DNA of 64,000 bases from Sepioteuthis lessoniana (GCA_963585895.1 CAUZXS010000127.1:115440-179439); one strand, 5' to 3'; shown: positions 22,023 to 33,332, counted from the stretch's first letter. The notes: generated by a model not told the origin, from the sequence alone. Numbers and translations: made by a program.

Positions 22023-22605
22023 CAGGGAATTTTATGCATGTTATTCTTTAGGACTGATTCTGGTTTGGCAGTATCATCAAATTTCAATCTCTTGCACAAT
22101 TACCAGTAGATCACTGTCTCCACCCAATCGTGTCTAGTTTTATACTCTTTTTGCGCTAATTTGCTATACTCGCAAACTATGTGATCAATCGTTTCGTCTT
22201 TATCACCACATAATCTACCCTTGCTATTCGATTGAACATTATTGATTTTGGCCTTATTATAATAAATTCTTATAGCGTTGTTTTGTGCTGCTACCAGGAA
22301 AGATTCAATTTTTTCTTAACACTTCCATTTCGTAGTCATGTTCAAGTTTTCTCGTGTGAGAATTCGCCAATTTGTTTCTTGAAATATCTATGCAGTTGTT
22401 TTTCTTCCTATTTTTGTTTCCCAGTGTTAGTTGTTGTTTTGTTTATCTTTACGTTGTCAATGCTGTTACTGGCCGCTGTAATTAGTGTTTCTTTGTTCAA
22501 AAGAGCAAAGAAATGTATTCCTCAAGTATTGATGCATCCAGGCTATCTTCAGTGCAGGCACGTCCTCTTGCTCTTTCTTTTCTTGAAACATATAGTCAGT
22601 CCAAG

Positions 22606-22853
22606 TGGGTAGAGTGTTCGCCAATGGTCCGGGAAACCAGGGTTCAATCCCAGGTCGAGTCATACTAGAGACTTAAAAAATGGTACTTGATACCTCCTTG
22701 CTCAACACTCAGCATTAAAAGGTACGTATCAAGGGTAAAGTGGAGCAATCCATGGACAGGAGTATGTATCACACTCCCCTATACCTCGGTGTAGTAGATA
22801 TTGAAAAGGGGCCTTTCAGGTCGCCCTTGACTACAGTCACCAACTTTTACTTT
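22606..22853 (+). mobile_element. SINE C in the LINE
   Basis: Plus strand, GGTAGAGTGTTCGCC, B-box GGGTTCAATCCCAGG, body CTCAACACTCAGCATTA and AAAGTGGAGCAATCC, ending CACCAACTTTTACTT. A clear target duplication was not found. Confidence 0.85.
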
Positions 22854-23813
22854 TATTTGATCTCTCAAATGTAAGGCCTTGTGTATCGTCTTCAATCTTT
22901 TTGTCCATCGGTCTATTTTTCTGATTCTCTCACTCGTTTATTTTAAGAATGACCCTGAGTATCTTAAAAGGGCGACTGTCGAAGTGTTTATCCTTTTGAT
23001 GAGATTTCTACGGTGGAGTTTGGTTTCGAGCAGTTTTCTGGTACTTCTGAGGTACTCGTTTTTTGTTTTTTTTTGTTTGTTTTTTTTTTTTCATTCTTTT
23101 TAATTTTTTTGTTTTTTTCCTCTCCGTTTGTTTAATGGTTTCCGCTTCCAATATTTCCAAGCACTTGTAATTTTCATTTTTTTTTTTAAGCGTTTTGATT
23201 TTTTCTCGATTTGGTTGTTCTATTCCTTCTATTAATTGTCTGTTTCCACTTTTCATCATCAGAATTGCACATTTTCTATGCCAAATTACTTTTTCTTGAT
23301 AGTATGTTCTTATTGTTTGTAACTGAGTCTCCAATTTTTTTCTGTTTTTACTTGATGTCGTTCTGGTACATAAGGTGAATAATTTTGTTCGAGTGATTTT
23401 GTAAGTTTGTGTCTCATAGTTCACTTCCTGAGTATATAAGCAAGTGGCATCATTGCTATTACAAATAGTAATGGTAAAACTCATCACCCTCGAAGATACC
23501 TCTCAGGATTTCTGCCTCAGCCTAAGTTTTTCCTCCTACAGTCAATTCCAATTTCCAGTTTTTCGTGATAAATTTTATGACTTTGTCAGATACCTTGAAC
23601 ATTTTGAGACAATCTACAACCCGAGATTATGGGACCATAGCATTGGCCTTCTTGTCAGTCTACGCTATGACTACATTTTTCCGACTCACTTGGCTCTCCT
23701 TGAGGGTGTGCTGATCAGTGTAGAATAAATCACCTTTTGTTCACTTGTGGGATCCTTCCTGTTCTTCGGGGAAACAGTCCACGGCTTACTAGGAAGTAAT
23801 AGATCTTCTCCAT

Positions 23814-24106
23814 CCTATTTACCAACCCCTCCGCTCGGGCAGGATATGAAACAAGGTCAATTTTTAAGCGGAGTTTAACAGGTTTGAATTCAGAGTTTTC
23901 CCTCTCATAGACTAGTTGCCTAACCAAGGCTGAAGAACCTAGTCTGTCCTACTATTTACCCATAGCTGGAGGGAGAATAAATGGATTCATACCTTTCCCA
24001 AGGGTATTAGTGCTATGTGAAATGCAATGAGTTTCGTCCAGGATTTGAACTCGTGTCGCCGTGTTCATTTCCTACGACGATAACAATTACATCACGGGCA
24101 CCTCCA
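23814..24106 (-). mobile_element. SINE A, full length with target duplication
   Basis: A 293-bp minus-strand copy flanked by AGATCTTCTCCAT (23801-23813 and 24107-24119). The related LINE copy at 34690-35440 has the uninterrupted site near 35130, so the insertion is confirmed by comparison. Confidence 0.95.
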
Positions 24107-24480
24107 AGATCTTCTCCATAATCTGTGCTGTCAGGATTTTTTTGGAGGGGAGGGATCTTTCTGGAACCGGTTAGCTTTACCCTTCGTCATCTGTTTAGGT
24201 ATTTTTGCTTCTTCTGGGCATCTCTTCAGTCGAAGGGCCAGTCTGTCATGGATGGACATGGATTTTTAAAACCAGAATCCATGTATACCACCATGGCTGG
24301 ACGTTTTCCAATTCGGTTCTTTCTTGTCCACATATTTCTAATATCTCGAGTTCAGAAAACCAACCTTTCATGGATTTTACTTGGTCAGTGAGCCTTAGGC
24401 TTCTTGTATTAATTTTTTCAGAATTTGCCCAAATTTTTGTAAATCACTTGTTGTGCCCTCTTAAAATGGGATTGCACTTA

Positions 24481-25090
24481 GAATAACAGTGAAGTACATT
24501 TTTGTTGTCTTCTCTGGTCCATTTTTCCGTTGGTATCTCTGAATTGAGTAATTGCTTTGGTCATTGTTTGTTTAACTGAAATTAAAACAGTCAACATTCA
24601 CGGGACGCTAATCAAAAACCCCGTGTTGACTATCAAGGGAGCACCTGCCGATTATGACTCTCAGGTTTGTAATCTGAGTCCCTCGTTGATTTGGGTGTGA
24701 ATTTGTCATGGGTAGTATAATCTGGCAAAACAAGACACTGAGGTTCATTATTATCTGTGCTCCTGACACAGATGTGACTTTGTATTCTTCAGAAAGACCC
24801 ACCTCAGCGAGTCACAAATATATATATATATATATATACAAAGTAACTTACACTATTCAAAAAAGTAAGTTTTAACTTTATGTAAGCCAACGACACTCCC
24901 TTTTTTAGTTTGATACCGAAGAGTGGTCATTTTTTATATTTTGGAAAAATAGAAATTATTCATTTTTTCATCCTTAGGATTCTAAATTTAATTGAAGACA
25001 GCATTGAAATTTAACCCTTTTTTCATTTGAAAATACATATAAGCAAAAGAGATAGGAAAATCTTCAAGTTAACTTCGAGTTTTACCCAAT
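24481..25090. other. Unassigned, with a short (TA)n
   Basis: A weak continuation of the LINE upstream region is possible to about 24600. A TA run lies near 24819-24838. Nothing else recognised up to the truncated LINE. Confidence 0.4.
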
Positions 25091-26023
25091 TTGAGCAGTC
25101 TATATTACGACATTGTAGCAGGAGTACTACAAGGGGACACGCTGGCCCCGTACCTCTTTATCATTTGTCTAGACTACGTACTTAGAACATCGATTGACAA
25201 AATCAAAGAGAATGGCTTCGAACTGACGAAGAAAAGAAGCAGAAGATACCCCGCAACAACAATTACCGACGCCGACTACGCCGACGACATAGCGATACTG
25301 GCAAATACACCTGACCAAGCCGAAACACTTCTGCATAGTTTGGAACGAGCAGCAGCAAGCATAGGCCTCTATGTTAATGCACACAAAACGGAATACATGT
25401 GCTATAACCAAACGGGGGACATCTCCACTCTAGAAGGAACCCCACTTAAACTAGTAGACAAATTCACGTACCTAGGAAGCAGCGTCTCATCAACCGAAAA
25501 GGACATCGAAACGAGGCTAACGAAAGCATGGACAGCTATCAATAGGCTATCGATTATATGGAAATCAGACCTAACCGATAAAATGAAACGCAGTTTCTTC
25601 CAGGCAGCGGTCACATCGATACTGCTATATGGATGAACTACATGGACGCTAACAAAACGGCTGGAGAAGAAACTAGATGGCAATTACACAAGAATGCTGC
25701 GTGCAATCCTGAACAAGTCCTGGCAGCAACACCCCACAAGACACCAACTGTACGGCCACCTACCCCCTATCACGAAAACTATTCAAGTTAGACGAACCAG
25801 ACATGCAGGACACTGCTGGAGAAGCAGAGATGAACTCATAAGAGATGTACCCTTATGGATCCCCACACATGGCCGCGCAAAAGCAGGGCGACCAGCTCGA
25901 ACGTACATTCAGCAGCTATGTGAGGATACAGGGTGTTGTCCTGAAGACCTACCTAGGGCGATGAACGATAGGGAGGAGTGGCGAGAGAGGGTCAGGGATA
26001 TCCGTGCTACCAGCATGATATGA
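25091..26023 (+). pseudogene. RTE-like LINE, young 5'-truncated copy B
   Basis: A single frame from about 25091 to 26023 with one stop (TGA 25634-25636, where copy C has TGC). In order: GVLQGDTLAPYLFIICLDYV (motif B region), YADDIAILANT near 25278 (catalytic YADD), EYMCYNQTGDISTLEG, DKFTYLGSSVSSTEKDI, LTKAWTAINRLSIIWKSDL, then RRTRHAGHCWRSRDE, KAGRPARTYIQQL and LPRAMNDREEWRERVRDI at the C-terminus. A TGA/ATG microsatellite tail follows directly (26018-26040), typical of short simple 3' tails. The fingers and any endonuclease are lost by 5' truncation, so it cannot move by itself. Its near-open frame suggests a recent insertion. Confidence 0.92.
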
Positions 26024-26040
26024 TGATGATGATGATGATA

Positions 26041-26284
26041 TTAGCGTAGTGGATAGAGTGTTCACCAATGCTCCGGGAGACCGGAGTCCAATCCCTGGTC
26101 AGGTCATACCAAAAACTCAAAAAATTCTATTTGATGCCTCCTTGTTTAACATTCAACAATATAAGGTACAGATTAAGGGTAAGTGGAGCAATCTGGGGAA
26201 AGAAGTAGCACCCTTCCTAACACCTCAGTGTAGTACCTATTGAAAAGCGAGTCTTCGGGTTGCCGTCGACTACGGTAGCCAACT
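26041..26284 (+). mobile_element. SINE C
   Basis: Starts right after the LINE tail with a perfect A-box (TAGCGTAGTGG) and a B-box-like GAGTCCAATCCC. Body AACATTCAACAATATAAGG and TAAGTGGAGCAATC, ending GTAGCCAACTTATATA into a (TA)n run at 26285-26311. Confidence 0.9.
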
Positions 26285-26311
26285 TATATATATATATATA
26301 TATATATATTC

Positions 26312-27448
26312 TCAGACTACGATAATTACTTTACCATGAACTTAAAATCGGTTTTAATCCGCTGACCGTTCTGCTTTACTAGCTATGTCTTCGGATGATA
26401 CAACAAATCGTTGTTTGCCCATGTTGAGTCTTTTCATCCAGACAACAGATCGATCGTTAATCGGAGTCGCCAGTCGGTGAATAGTCGGATGAGATCGCAC
26501 AATTAGGAAAGCAAAAAAATGTCGACCTCCTACAAGTAGAGGATAAACGCGGCTTTGTAAAAATATTTAATGAAAAAAAAGTGCCTTTAAAAATGGTACA
26601 CAATCACCTATCCCAAAGGTGGGGGGAGTTTATGGTCGGAGACTCAGTTCCCAAATTAGCTGTCAGTCAGTTTCTCAGTATTCAAAGTTTGGCACAAGGC
26701 TTCTCAATTTATCGTATAAGTTTTAGGCTTTTCTCTTTTCGCTTTCTTTTGTCTGGTATGAGGCAATCTCAACTGGCTGTTATGTTTGCCTTTCTCAATC
26801 CTTAGCTCTTAGCTTCTCTCGGTTCCTGGCTAGTCTGGTACAAGGTGATTTCAAGTAGCGTATTATTTCACAACTGTCGTATGATGTTAGGCTTTCTTCG
26901 CTTCTATACTCAGAGCAGTCTGGTAAAAGGTCAAAACTCAGAGTATCGTGGAGACGGTTAGCCGGCTCGTGCTTTCTTTGGCGAGAGACGAAACCCTTTA
27001 CTTTTATGTATATCTCTCACCTGAGGGTTGGGGTAGTTAAGTTATTGATAGTATCAATTTTTACCTAATATGGATTTCAACAATTAATTCTGCACCCTCG
27101 TCTTGCTGCACTTTCAATATCCTATTTACTCCCACTCTCACCCAAAGGGGCAATCACCTCCGATTCGGATTACTACTAATTCTATGTTAGTGTGATATGA
27201 CATCAGTAAACGTTCAAATCACAACCGTAAAGAAATAAAGATAAAATTTTCCATATTTGAATTTTTCAAAAAATGCTCTTTCCGATCTCTTGCTCCCAGA
27301 TAGCCACCCGTGTGATTGATGACCCTGGCCAATTCGCTCAATTGATGACCCTGGCTCAATTCGCCTTTCCGATTTTCGTTCACACCGCCTCGTAAACGTA
27401 ACAATCCGTCTGCATTAAAAAATATATTTTTTGCCTTTCTCATTAAAC
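26312..27448. other. Unassigned; weak 3-copy repeat
   Basis: 26722-26960 contains three loose copies of a roughly 80-100 bp unit with GTCTGGTAnnAGGnnA (26752, 26834, 26918). No coding signal. The rest, including a CG-bearing stretch near 26950, is unassigned. Confidence 0.4.
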
Positions 27449-27459
27449 TATATGTTTTG

Positions 27460-28041
27460 GTTTGGTTTGGTTGGGTTGGTTTTATGGCATATCAACCTTT
27501 GTAGGTTATTTAACGCCAAATCCATTTTTATGTAAATAATCTGTTCTATTTAAAACAATTCAGTTTAGCATAAGTACACAGTTTAATTGTCAAAAACATT
27601 TCTATTTCAAACTATTCAAGCAGTTATATGCAACAATTCAGTTAAGTGTAAATACAGTTTTTTGTCAAAATAACAGTTCTATTTCAAATAATTCAGTTAA
27701 GCATAAGCACGCAGTTTAAGTGTAAGTACGGTTTCATTGTCAAAAACATTTCTATTTCAAGCTATTCAGTTTACTCAAACAATTCAGTTTAGCATAAGTA
27801 TGCTGTTAGTTCTATTTAACCCATAGATAGGACCCTAATCAGGTGCTACCACTCCGGGCCAGAGTAGACCAGAGTAGACGATGGCAATGAAGGGGTACTC
27901 CGCATTCCCCAAAGCTCCAGCACTGCTGGAACCTCACCATCAGATTGTTTAGTGTCATATCCAGGACACTCGTGGGGGGGGGTCTTATCCCTCTGCAGAG
28001 AAGCAGTCGGTGTATTCTACAGCCCCAGCCGACTGAGCAAT
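27460..28041 (-). mobile_element. Family D, full length with target duplication
   Basis: A 582-bp copy, tail first (TTTGGTTTGGTTGGG, ATGGCATATCAACC), head complement AGCCCCAGCCGACTGAGCAA at the right. TATATGTTTTG flanks both sides (27449-27459 and 28042-28052). It is the second family D copy with a clean target-site duplication, and nearly the same length as the one at 21445. Confidence 0.9.
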
Positions 28042-28275
28042 TATATGTTTTGACGAATTACATATTCTCGATCTATGATTCCTTTCAAAATCATTTCCAT
28101 AAAACTACACATTTGTAATATACTGTCTTTATTCTTTTGAAACCCAAACTTTTCTGAATTCTTTTTTTCTGACTAAGTCTCTGAGCTGTGGGGTTCTATT
28201 TATATTAAGTATAGTTACTTGAAACTATAATTGTTTACTAAGGATTATCATTATTAGTGACTATAAACCATCCAA

Positions 28276-28424
28276 ATAAATAGTAGGGCTGACTGTTCTT
28301 CAGCCTTGTTGAGGCAACTAGTCTATGAGAAGGAAAACTCTGAATGCAAACCTGTTAAACTCCGCTTAAAAATTGACCTTGTGTCATATCCTGCCCGGAC
28401 GGAGGGGTTGGTAAATATGGTAAA
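28276..28424 (+). mobile_element. SINE A, 3' half
   Basis: Plus strand from GGGCTGACTGTTCTTCAGCC through CTATGAGAAGGAAAACTCTG to CATATCCTGCCCGG and GGGGTTGGTAAATATGG. Confidence 0.85.
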
Positions 28425-29263
28425 CCATCCAAATATACGCAAAAAAATGACTTTTATGAAATAGAAATAATCACTTGAATCATATAACTATGAGTATTAC
28501 GTAGGAGTACTCGATACTACAGAATTATATGAAATTTATTTGTATTAGATACGAGTACTAATACTATATAACTGTGTTAAAATTATTTGTATTGGATAGG
28601 AATTCTTGATACCATATAAAGTAGGTAAAATTGGCGACCGTAGTTGAGGGTGACTCGAAGGTTCCCTTTTAATTAACTTCATCAAGGAGTAGGGAAGTGC
28701 GTAACTCCTTTCCCTGGATTGCTCCACTTTACCCTTTATCCATACCTTATAATGCTGAGTGTTAAGCAAGGAAGCATCAATTACCATTTTTTAAGTCTTT
28801 AGTATGACTCGACCTGGAATTAAACCCCGGTCTCCCGGGCCTTTGGCGAACACTCTAACTGCTAGGAAATGTGTTAAAATGATTTGTATTACATAGGAAT
28901 ACATGATATCATATAGCTGTGTTAAAATCATTTGTATTAGATAGGAATACTTGATACCATAAAACTGTGTTAAAATTATTTGCATTTGATAGGAATACTT
29001 GATATCAAATAACTGTTAAAATTATTTATATTAGATAGGAGTACTTGATATAACTGCAAATTACTTGTATTTAGAATAGTTACTTGAAACTATAATTTAT
29101 ACTAAGATTTATTGTTAGTTATTTGAAACCATACAATTGTGTGCAAACATGATTATTATTAAATAGAAATATCTATTTGAAACTCTGTAATTATATATTA
29201 ATTTTCAGCTTTAAATAGTAATACTATATACTTTACAACCGGGTGTAAATTATTTGTACTAGA
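28425..29263 (+). mobile_element. Family D internal monomers
   Basis: A run of irregular internal monomers (TGTGTTAAAATTATTTG, ATTAGATAGGAATACTTGAT, CCATATAACT) without head or recognisable tail, interrupted by SINE C at 28622-28866. Confidence 0.75.
28622..28866 (-). mobile_element. SINE C
   Basis: Minus strand, from AATTGGCGACCGTAGTTGAG through CTCCTTTCCCTGGATTGC to GACCTGGAATTAAACCCCGG and CTTTGGCGAACACTC. Confidence 0.9.
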
Positions 29264-29277
29264 CAAAAATACTTTTG

Positions 29278-29599
29278 TCTTTATTGGGAATCCTTTTTTT
29301 GAGATGAAGCTTCTTAATCTGAGAATTAATTTTTATTTATTGCGGACTTTTTGTCCTCATCTTGGTAGTTTTTATTTATTTATTTTTTTATTTTAGTGGT
29401 GCGATAGACAACAACTATGGAAGGCAGTAATTACTGGGGATACGGTTACAAGACTCAGCATTCCTACCCGAGGTCGCGGTTAATCACCTGAAGTAGGTCA
29501 GAGGTGAAATTTGGCCGAAACGTAGTGAAGAAGAAACAAAAAAAAAAAAAAAATACCAAGATGAGGACAAAAAGTCCGCAATAAATAAAAATTAATTCT
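29278..29599. mobile_element. 322-bp insertion with 47-bp inverted repeat
   Basis: CAAAAATACTTTTG occurs on both sides (29264-29277 and 29600-29613), a target-site duplication of 13-14 bp. Inside, 29321-29367 and 29554-29600 are exact 47-bp inverted repeats (start GAGAATTAATTTTT). The 186-bp spacer holds CCTGAAG (29488-29494), GGTCAG pairing with TTGGCC (29496-29501, 29511-29516), then GAAAC, then GTAG that can pair with CTAC at 29464. This resembles a degenerate hammerhead ribozyme. A poly-A run precedes the right arm. I infer a non-autonomous, possibly Penelope- or retrozyme-like retroelement; no protein is encoded. Confidence 0.6.
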
Positions 29600-29613
29600 C
29601 AAAAATACTTTTG

Positions 29614-30870
29614 CCCAGTCGGATAGGGCTGTAGAATACACCGACTGCATCTCTGCAGTGGAGTAAGACCTCACCCCACAACGAGTGTCCTGATATGATA
29701 CTAAATAGTCTGATGGTGAGGTTCCAGTGATGTCGGGGCTTTAGGGAATGCAGAGCACCCCTTCATTGCCATCGCTCCCAGAGTGGTAGCACTTGATTGG
29801 GCCCTATCTATCGGTTGAATAGAATTAAACTGCATACTTTTGCTAAACTGAATTATTTGAAATAGAACTGTTTGACTAAATTGAATACCTTGAAATAGAA
29901 CTGTTTTTGACAATTAAACGGTGTACTTACATTTAAACTGCGTACTTATGCCAAACTTAATTGTTTGAAATGGAACTGTACTTACTCTAAACTGAATTGT
30001 TTAATATAGAACCGTTTTGACATTTAACTGTGTGTAAACAAAATCCATACTTATACTAAACTGAATCGTTTAAATTAGAAGTGTTTGATTAAACAGAATA
30101 GCTTGAAATGTAATATAAAATGGGTCCAAAAATACAACCAAGATATTCACATGCATACGTCCATAATGTTCGTACGCATATAGGAATCCGAAAAACACGA
30201 AATTGGTTCAGATACGAAACTTTTCGACATGAGGAGAGAGAGACACACAATTTCTTTCTATGCTGACTTTTCCATCTCACTTCACCACGTGCGGAACATT
30301 TCGTTGACCCAAACTGGGGTCTCGCGTCGGCGAGCTCCGAAATTCGACTTACTTCCTCGAGACACAAATCTCAAGTAACTGTTTTTTTTTTTTCAAATTC
30401 CAAAATCCTCCGCTTCCGGGCATGACGTCATTCACGTCCCCGGTCTCATTTCCTATCTGGGGTTTTTATTGTGACATCTCTGACTGTCACATCCGCCCCG
30501 CACGCGCGTAAACACCTGCACTCGACTAACCCATGCACTAATTAACCCATGCACTAAGCGAAAGTTTCCCAGCCTAACTAAACCGAAAGGCAAGATATAT
30601 AAAACGAAATCCCTCCGCGATTATATTACAGAAATAGAACTTTTTTTAACATTGAAACTGTACTTATACAAAACTGAATTGTTTGAATTAAAATTGTTTG
30701 ATTAAACTGAATAGCTTGAAATAGAAATGTTTTGACAATTAAACTGTGTACTCATGCTAAATTGAGTAGTTTGAAATAGAACTGTTTATTTGTATAAAAA
30801 TGGATTTGGTGTTAAATAACCAACAATGGTTGATATGCTATAAAAACCAACCAACCAACCAACAAAAATA
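29614..30870 (+). mobile_element. Family D element with a 522-bp insertion
   Basis: Head CCCAGTCGGATAGGGCTGTA, the internal monomers, the tail TGGATTTGGTGTTAAATAAC, TGATATGCTATAAAAACC and a (CCAA)n end. Interrupted at 30109-30630. It lies tail to tail with the next family D copy. Confidence 0.85.
30109..30630. mobile_element. 522-bp TG...CA insertion in family D
   Basis: Perfect 10-bp terminal inverted repeats TGTAATATAA and TTATATTACA. GAAA flanks both ends (30105-30108, 30631-30634), and removing the insertion restores the family D consensus TTGAAATAGAAC. TG...CA ends and a 4-bp duplication fit a solo LTR. It is much more CG-rich than its surroundings, with a CRE-like TGACGTCA (about 30423) and a TATA-like GATATATAAAAC near 30592. 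A TATA box so near one end is unusual for an LTR, so a DNA transposon remains possible. No protein domain recognised. Confidence 0.65.
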
Positions 30871-30880
30871 CTTGATTGTT

Positions 30881-30940
30881 TGGTTGGATCTTATGGCATA
30901 TTAACCATTGAATGTTATTTTATGCCAAATCTCTTTATAT

Positions 30941-30976
<36 letters not shown>

Positions 30977-31830
30977 ATGAATATATGTGATTAATAAACA
31001 CATTTTGTTGATAACATTTTTTTAAACGAGCCTGAGCTCATTTTTTTGCATATAGTTAAATTGTATAAAGTATTGCCAGTAACATGACAGTAACAATTTA
31101 ACATCAATCATTTGTTTGCACACACTAAAATAGATATACACATATTTTGTAAGCGAATAGTTTGTAGGTAATTTCATTTGTTTGCAGATTAGCATTGCTA
31201 TTGTTTCTACACAGTTAAATGGTTTCCTTGATTGCTATCTAACACTTAAAATTCTATAAAATATTAATCATTTGTTTGCCGTCGGTATAAAGCGGTTATA
31301 AGTATAGCTATCTAATACTAATTATCATACTGAACTCTAGTCATTCATTTGCCCAGAGATAAACGGCTCCAAGTATTGCTATGTATTACTATTAGTTCAA
31401 TTAAACATCAAACATTTGTTTAAAAAAGGGTAAATTGCCAAACAGTTCCATTTCTAACACTTCAATTTAACATTTGTTATTTGTTTGCACACAGTTTAAA
31501 TGTGAAACAGTTGTATTTGAGTCATTGATAGGACCCAATGAGGTGTTACCACATCGGATCAGACTGGAATTGAGAGCAATGGCAATGAAGGAATACTCCG
31601 CATTCCCCAAAGCTCTAGCATTACTGGAGCCTCATCATCAGATTGTTTAATGTCATATCCAGGACGCTTGTTTTTTTGTTTGTTTTTTTTTGCGGGGGGA
31701 TCTTATCCTTCGGCTGAAATGCAATCGGTATTTTTACAGCCCCAGCCGACTGGGCCCTCGTTGGTGATGGAGTCTTGCCCCTCTGCAGAGATGAGGTCGG
31801 TGTATTCTACAGCCCTCTAGCCGACTGGAC
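30881..31830 (-). mobile_element. Family D element, long copy
   Basis: Tail first (TTGGTTGGATCTTATGGCATA), a TA microsatellite at 30936-30978, five or more internal monomers (CATTTGTTTGC, GGTTTCCTTGATTGC), then the head. The head end is present twice (31725-31756 and 31757-31822), both with CCGACTGG. Confidence 0.8.
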
Positions 31831-32450
31831 AAAAAAAAAGAACTTGATATTATATAACAGTGCAAATAGATAAAATAGACCAATAAAAAGTGAACACAGA
31901 AAATAGACCAATAAAAGTGAACGCAGAAAATAGACCAATAAAAGTGAACACAGAAAATAGACCAATAAAAAATGAACACAGAAAATATACTTCTGATTAC
32001 AAACATTTAGAGATGAATCCACTTCTGGCATTGAATACCCACTAAGGAGTTGATATGCCGTCAAACATATGAACCAATAAGCCAAACCGAGTCACTTGAA
32101 GAAGCAGACAAATAATATTCAGCTTAAGATTCCAATTTTCAACCATTAGATTGTCCACCTCCTCACCACACACCGCGAAGGAGTAGCTAACTGAACTATC
32201 AAGAAATTTCCCGTTAGGCGCCTTCTTTGATAGAATTAAATTATCAAATTTGCTATGTTAAACGTTTATGTGGCTAATCATCGAAAAGGAATTATTAGTG
32301 AATCTTCTGAAGGTAATAGTCATTTTCTTGTGAAAAACTCGACATAGTTCCCGATAGTCTTAACTGTCTTGTTAGTTCTAAGATTTGAGCTTTGTCACTG
32401 TCAATTGTGTGAGCATACATAATATATAATCACATTTCAATTTTAAATTT
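31831..32450. other. Unassigned, with a 27-bp minisatellite
   Basis: 31877-31991 has four copies of AGACCAATAAAAGTGAACAC plus AGAAAAT (period 27-28). The rest shows no gene or known repeat. Confidence 0.6.
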
Positions 32451-32452
32451 GC

Positions 32453-32905
32453 CCAGCCGCCTTGGGCTGTAAAATATACCGACTATACCTCTGCAGAGGG
32501 GTTAAGAACCCACCAATGAATGTCCTAGTTATGACACTAAACAGTCTGATGGTGAAATTCCAGTAATGCCAGAGCATTGGGGAATGCAGAGTACGCCTTC
32601 ATTGCCATCTCTCCACACTGGCTCGGAGTGGTAGTACCTGATAGGGTCCTATCTAGAGGTCAAATAGAATTAACTCTTTACTTAAGCTAAACTGAATTGC
32701 TTGAAATTGAACCGTTTTGATATTTAAACTGCGAACTTATGCTAAACTGAATTGTTTGAAAAGGAACTTTTTGACATTGAAACTGTCAAAGTTTCAATGC
32801 TAACCTGAATTGTTTGAAGTAGAACTAATTATTCGTATAAAAATGGATTTGGCATTGAATAACCTGCAAAGGTTGATATGCCATAAGCCCAAGCACCCAT
32901 CCACC
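32453..32905 (+). mobile_element. Family D element
   Basis: Head GCCCAGCCGCCTTGGGCTG, head body (GGGGAATGCAGAGTACGCC), internal monomers and tail GGATTTGGCATTGAATAACC, GGTTGATATGCCATA. Confidence 0.85.
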
Positions 32906-33039
32906 AAAATTTAAATCTACTTTAAGAATAACTTCAGATAAACACACGTTCAAAAATAAAACCTAATATGTATATCATGCTTTGTAAATTACTAATTAGT
33001 TGTTCTTAGTTGTTTTGTTTTGTCTTTGTTTTATTTTCG

Positions 33040-33277
33040 TTGTTTGGTTTGGTTTCTTTGTTTGATGGCATATCAACCACTCTAGGTTATTTAAAGCCAA
33101 AACCATTCTCCCAGAAGAACAGTAGTGGTACAATTTAACCTATAGCTGGGAGGATAAAAGTGTTCATACGTTTCCCAAGGGTATTTGCCCGAAAGTGAAC
33201 GTAATAGCACGACTGGAGTACGAACTCACTTATTACGATTCCGCAGTCCATCGCTTTAACCATTACACCACGAGGAC

Positions 33278-33280
<3 letters not shown>
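33040..33280 (-). mobile_element. SINE B
   Basis: Minus strand: tail complement GATGGCATATCAACC at the left, body GCTGGGAGGATAAAAG, then CGAACTCACTTATTACG and the head complement TTACACCACGAGGACACC. A (CT)n(GT)n run adjoins it. Confidence 0.85.

Positions 33281-33332
<52 letters not shown>

Larger units (their letters stand above)
20868..24480 (-). pseudogene. RLE-type LINE, longest copy, with nested insertions
   Basis: One minus-strand LINE copy in five pieces, read from high to low coordinate. 24125-24480: before the palm. 23400-23800: palm (KIYYFLVSRGLFP, YTDQHTLK, AGTLA-like and FEGDE-like remnants of motif B). 22856-23400: thumb (NRKKLETQLQTIRTYYQEK, KCAILMMKSGNRQ, IEQPNREKIKTL). 22035-22605: linker and zinc knuckle (RLCGDKDETIDHI, CxxC-H-C type). 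20868-21432: endonuclease end (RPDLVI-like, VDFAVP-like, IKKLWKMKV). It is broken by many stops and by three insertions (21445-22022, 22606-22853, 23814-24106). RLE-bearing LINEs form the R2/R4/NeSL-type group. Confidence 0.85.

Noticed and set aside
22232-22612. A 126-codon plus-strand frame resembling a membrane protein
   Set aside because: The minus strand here is the linker of the RLE-type LINE; hydrophobic plus-strand frames are its complement.
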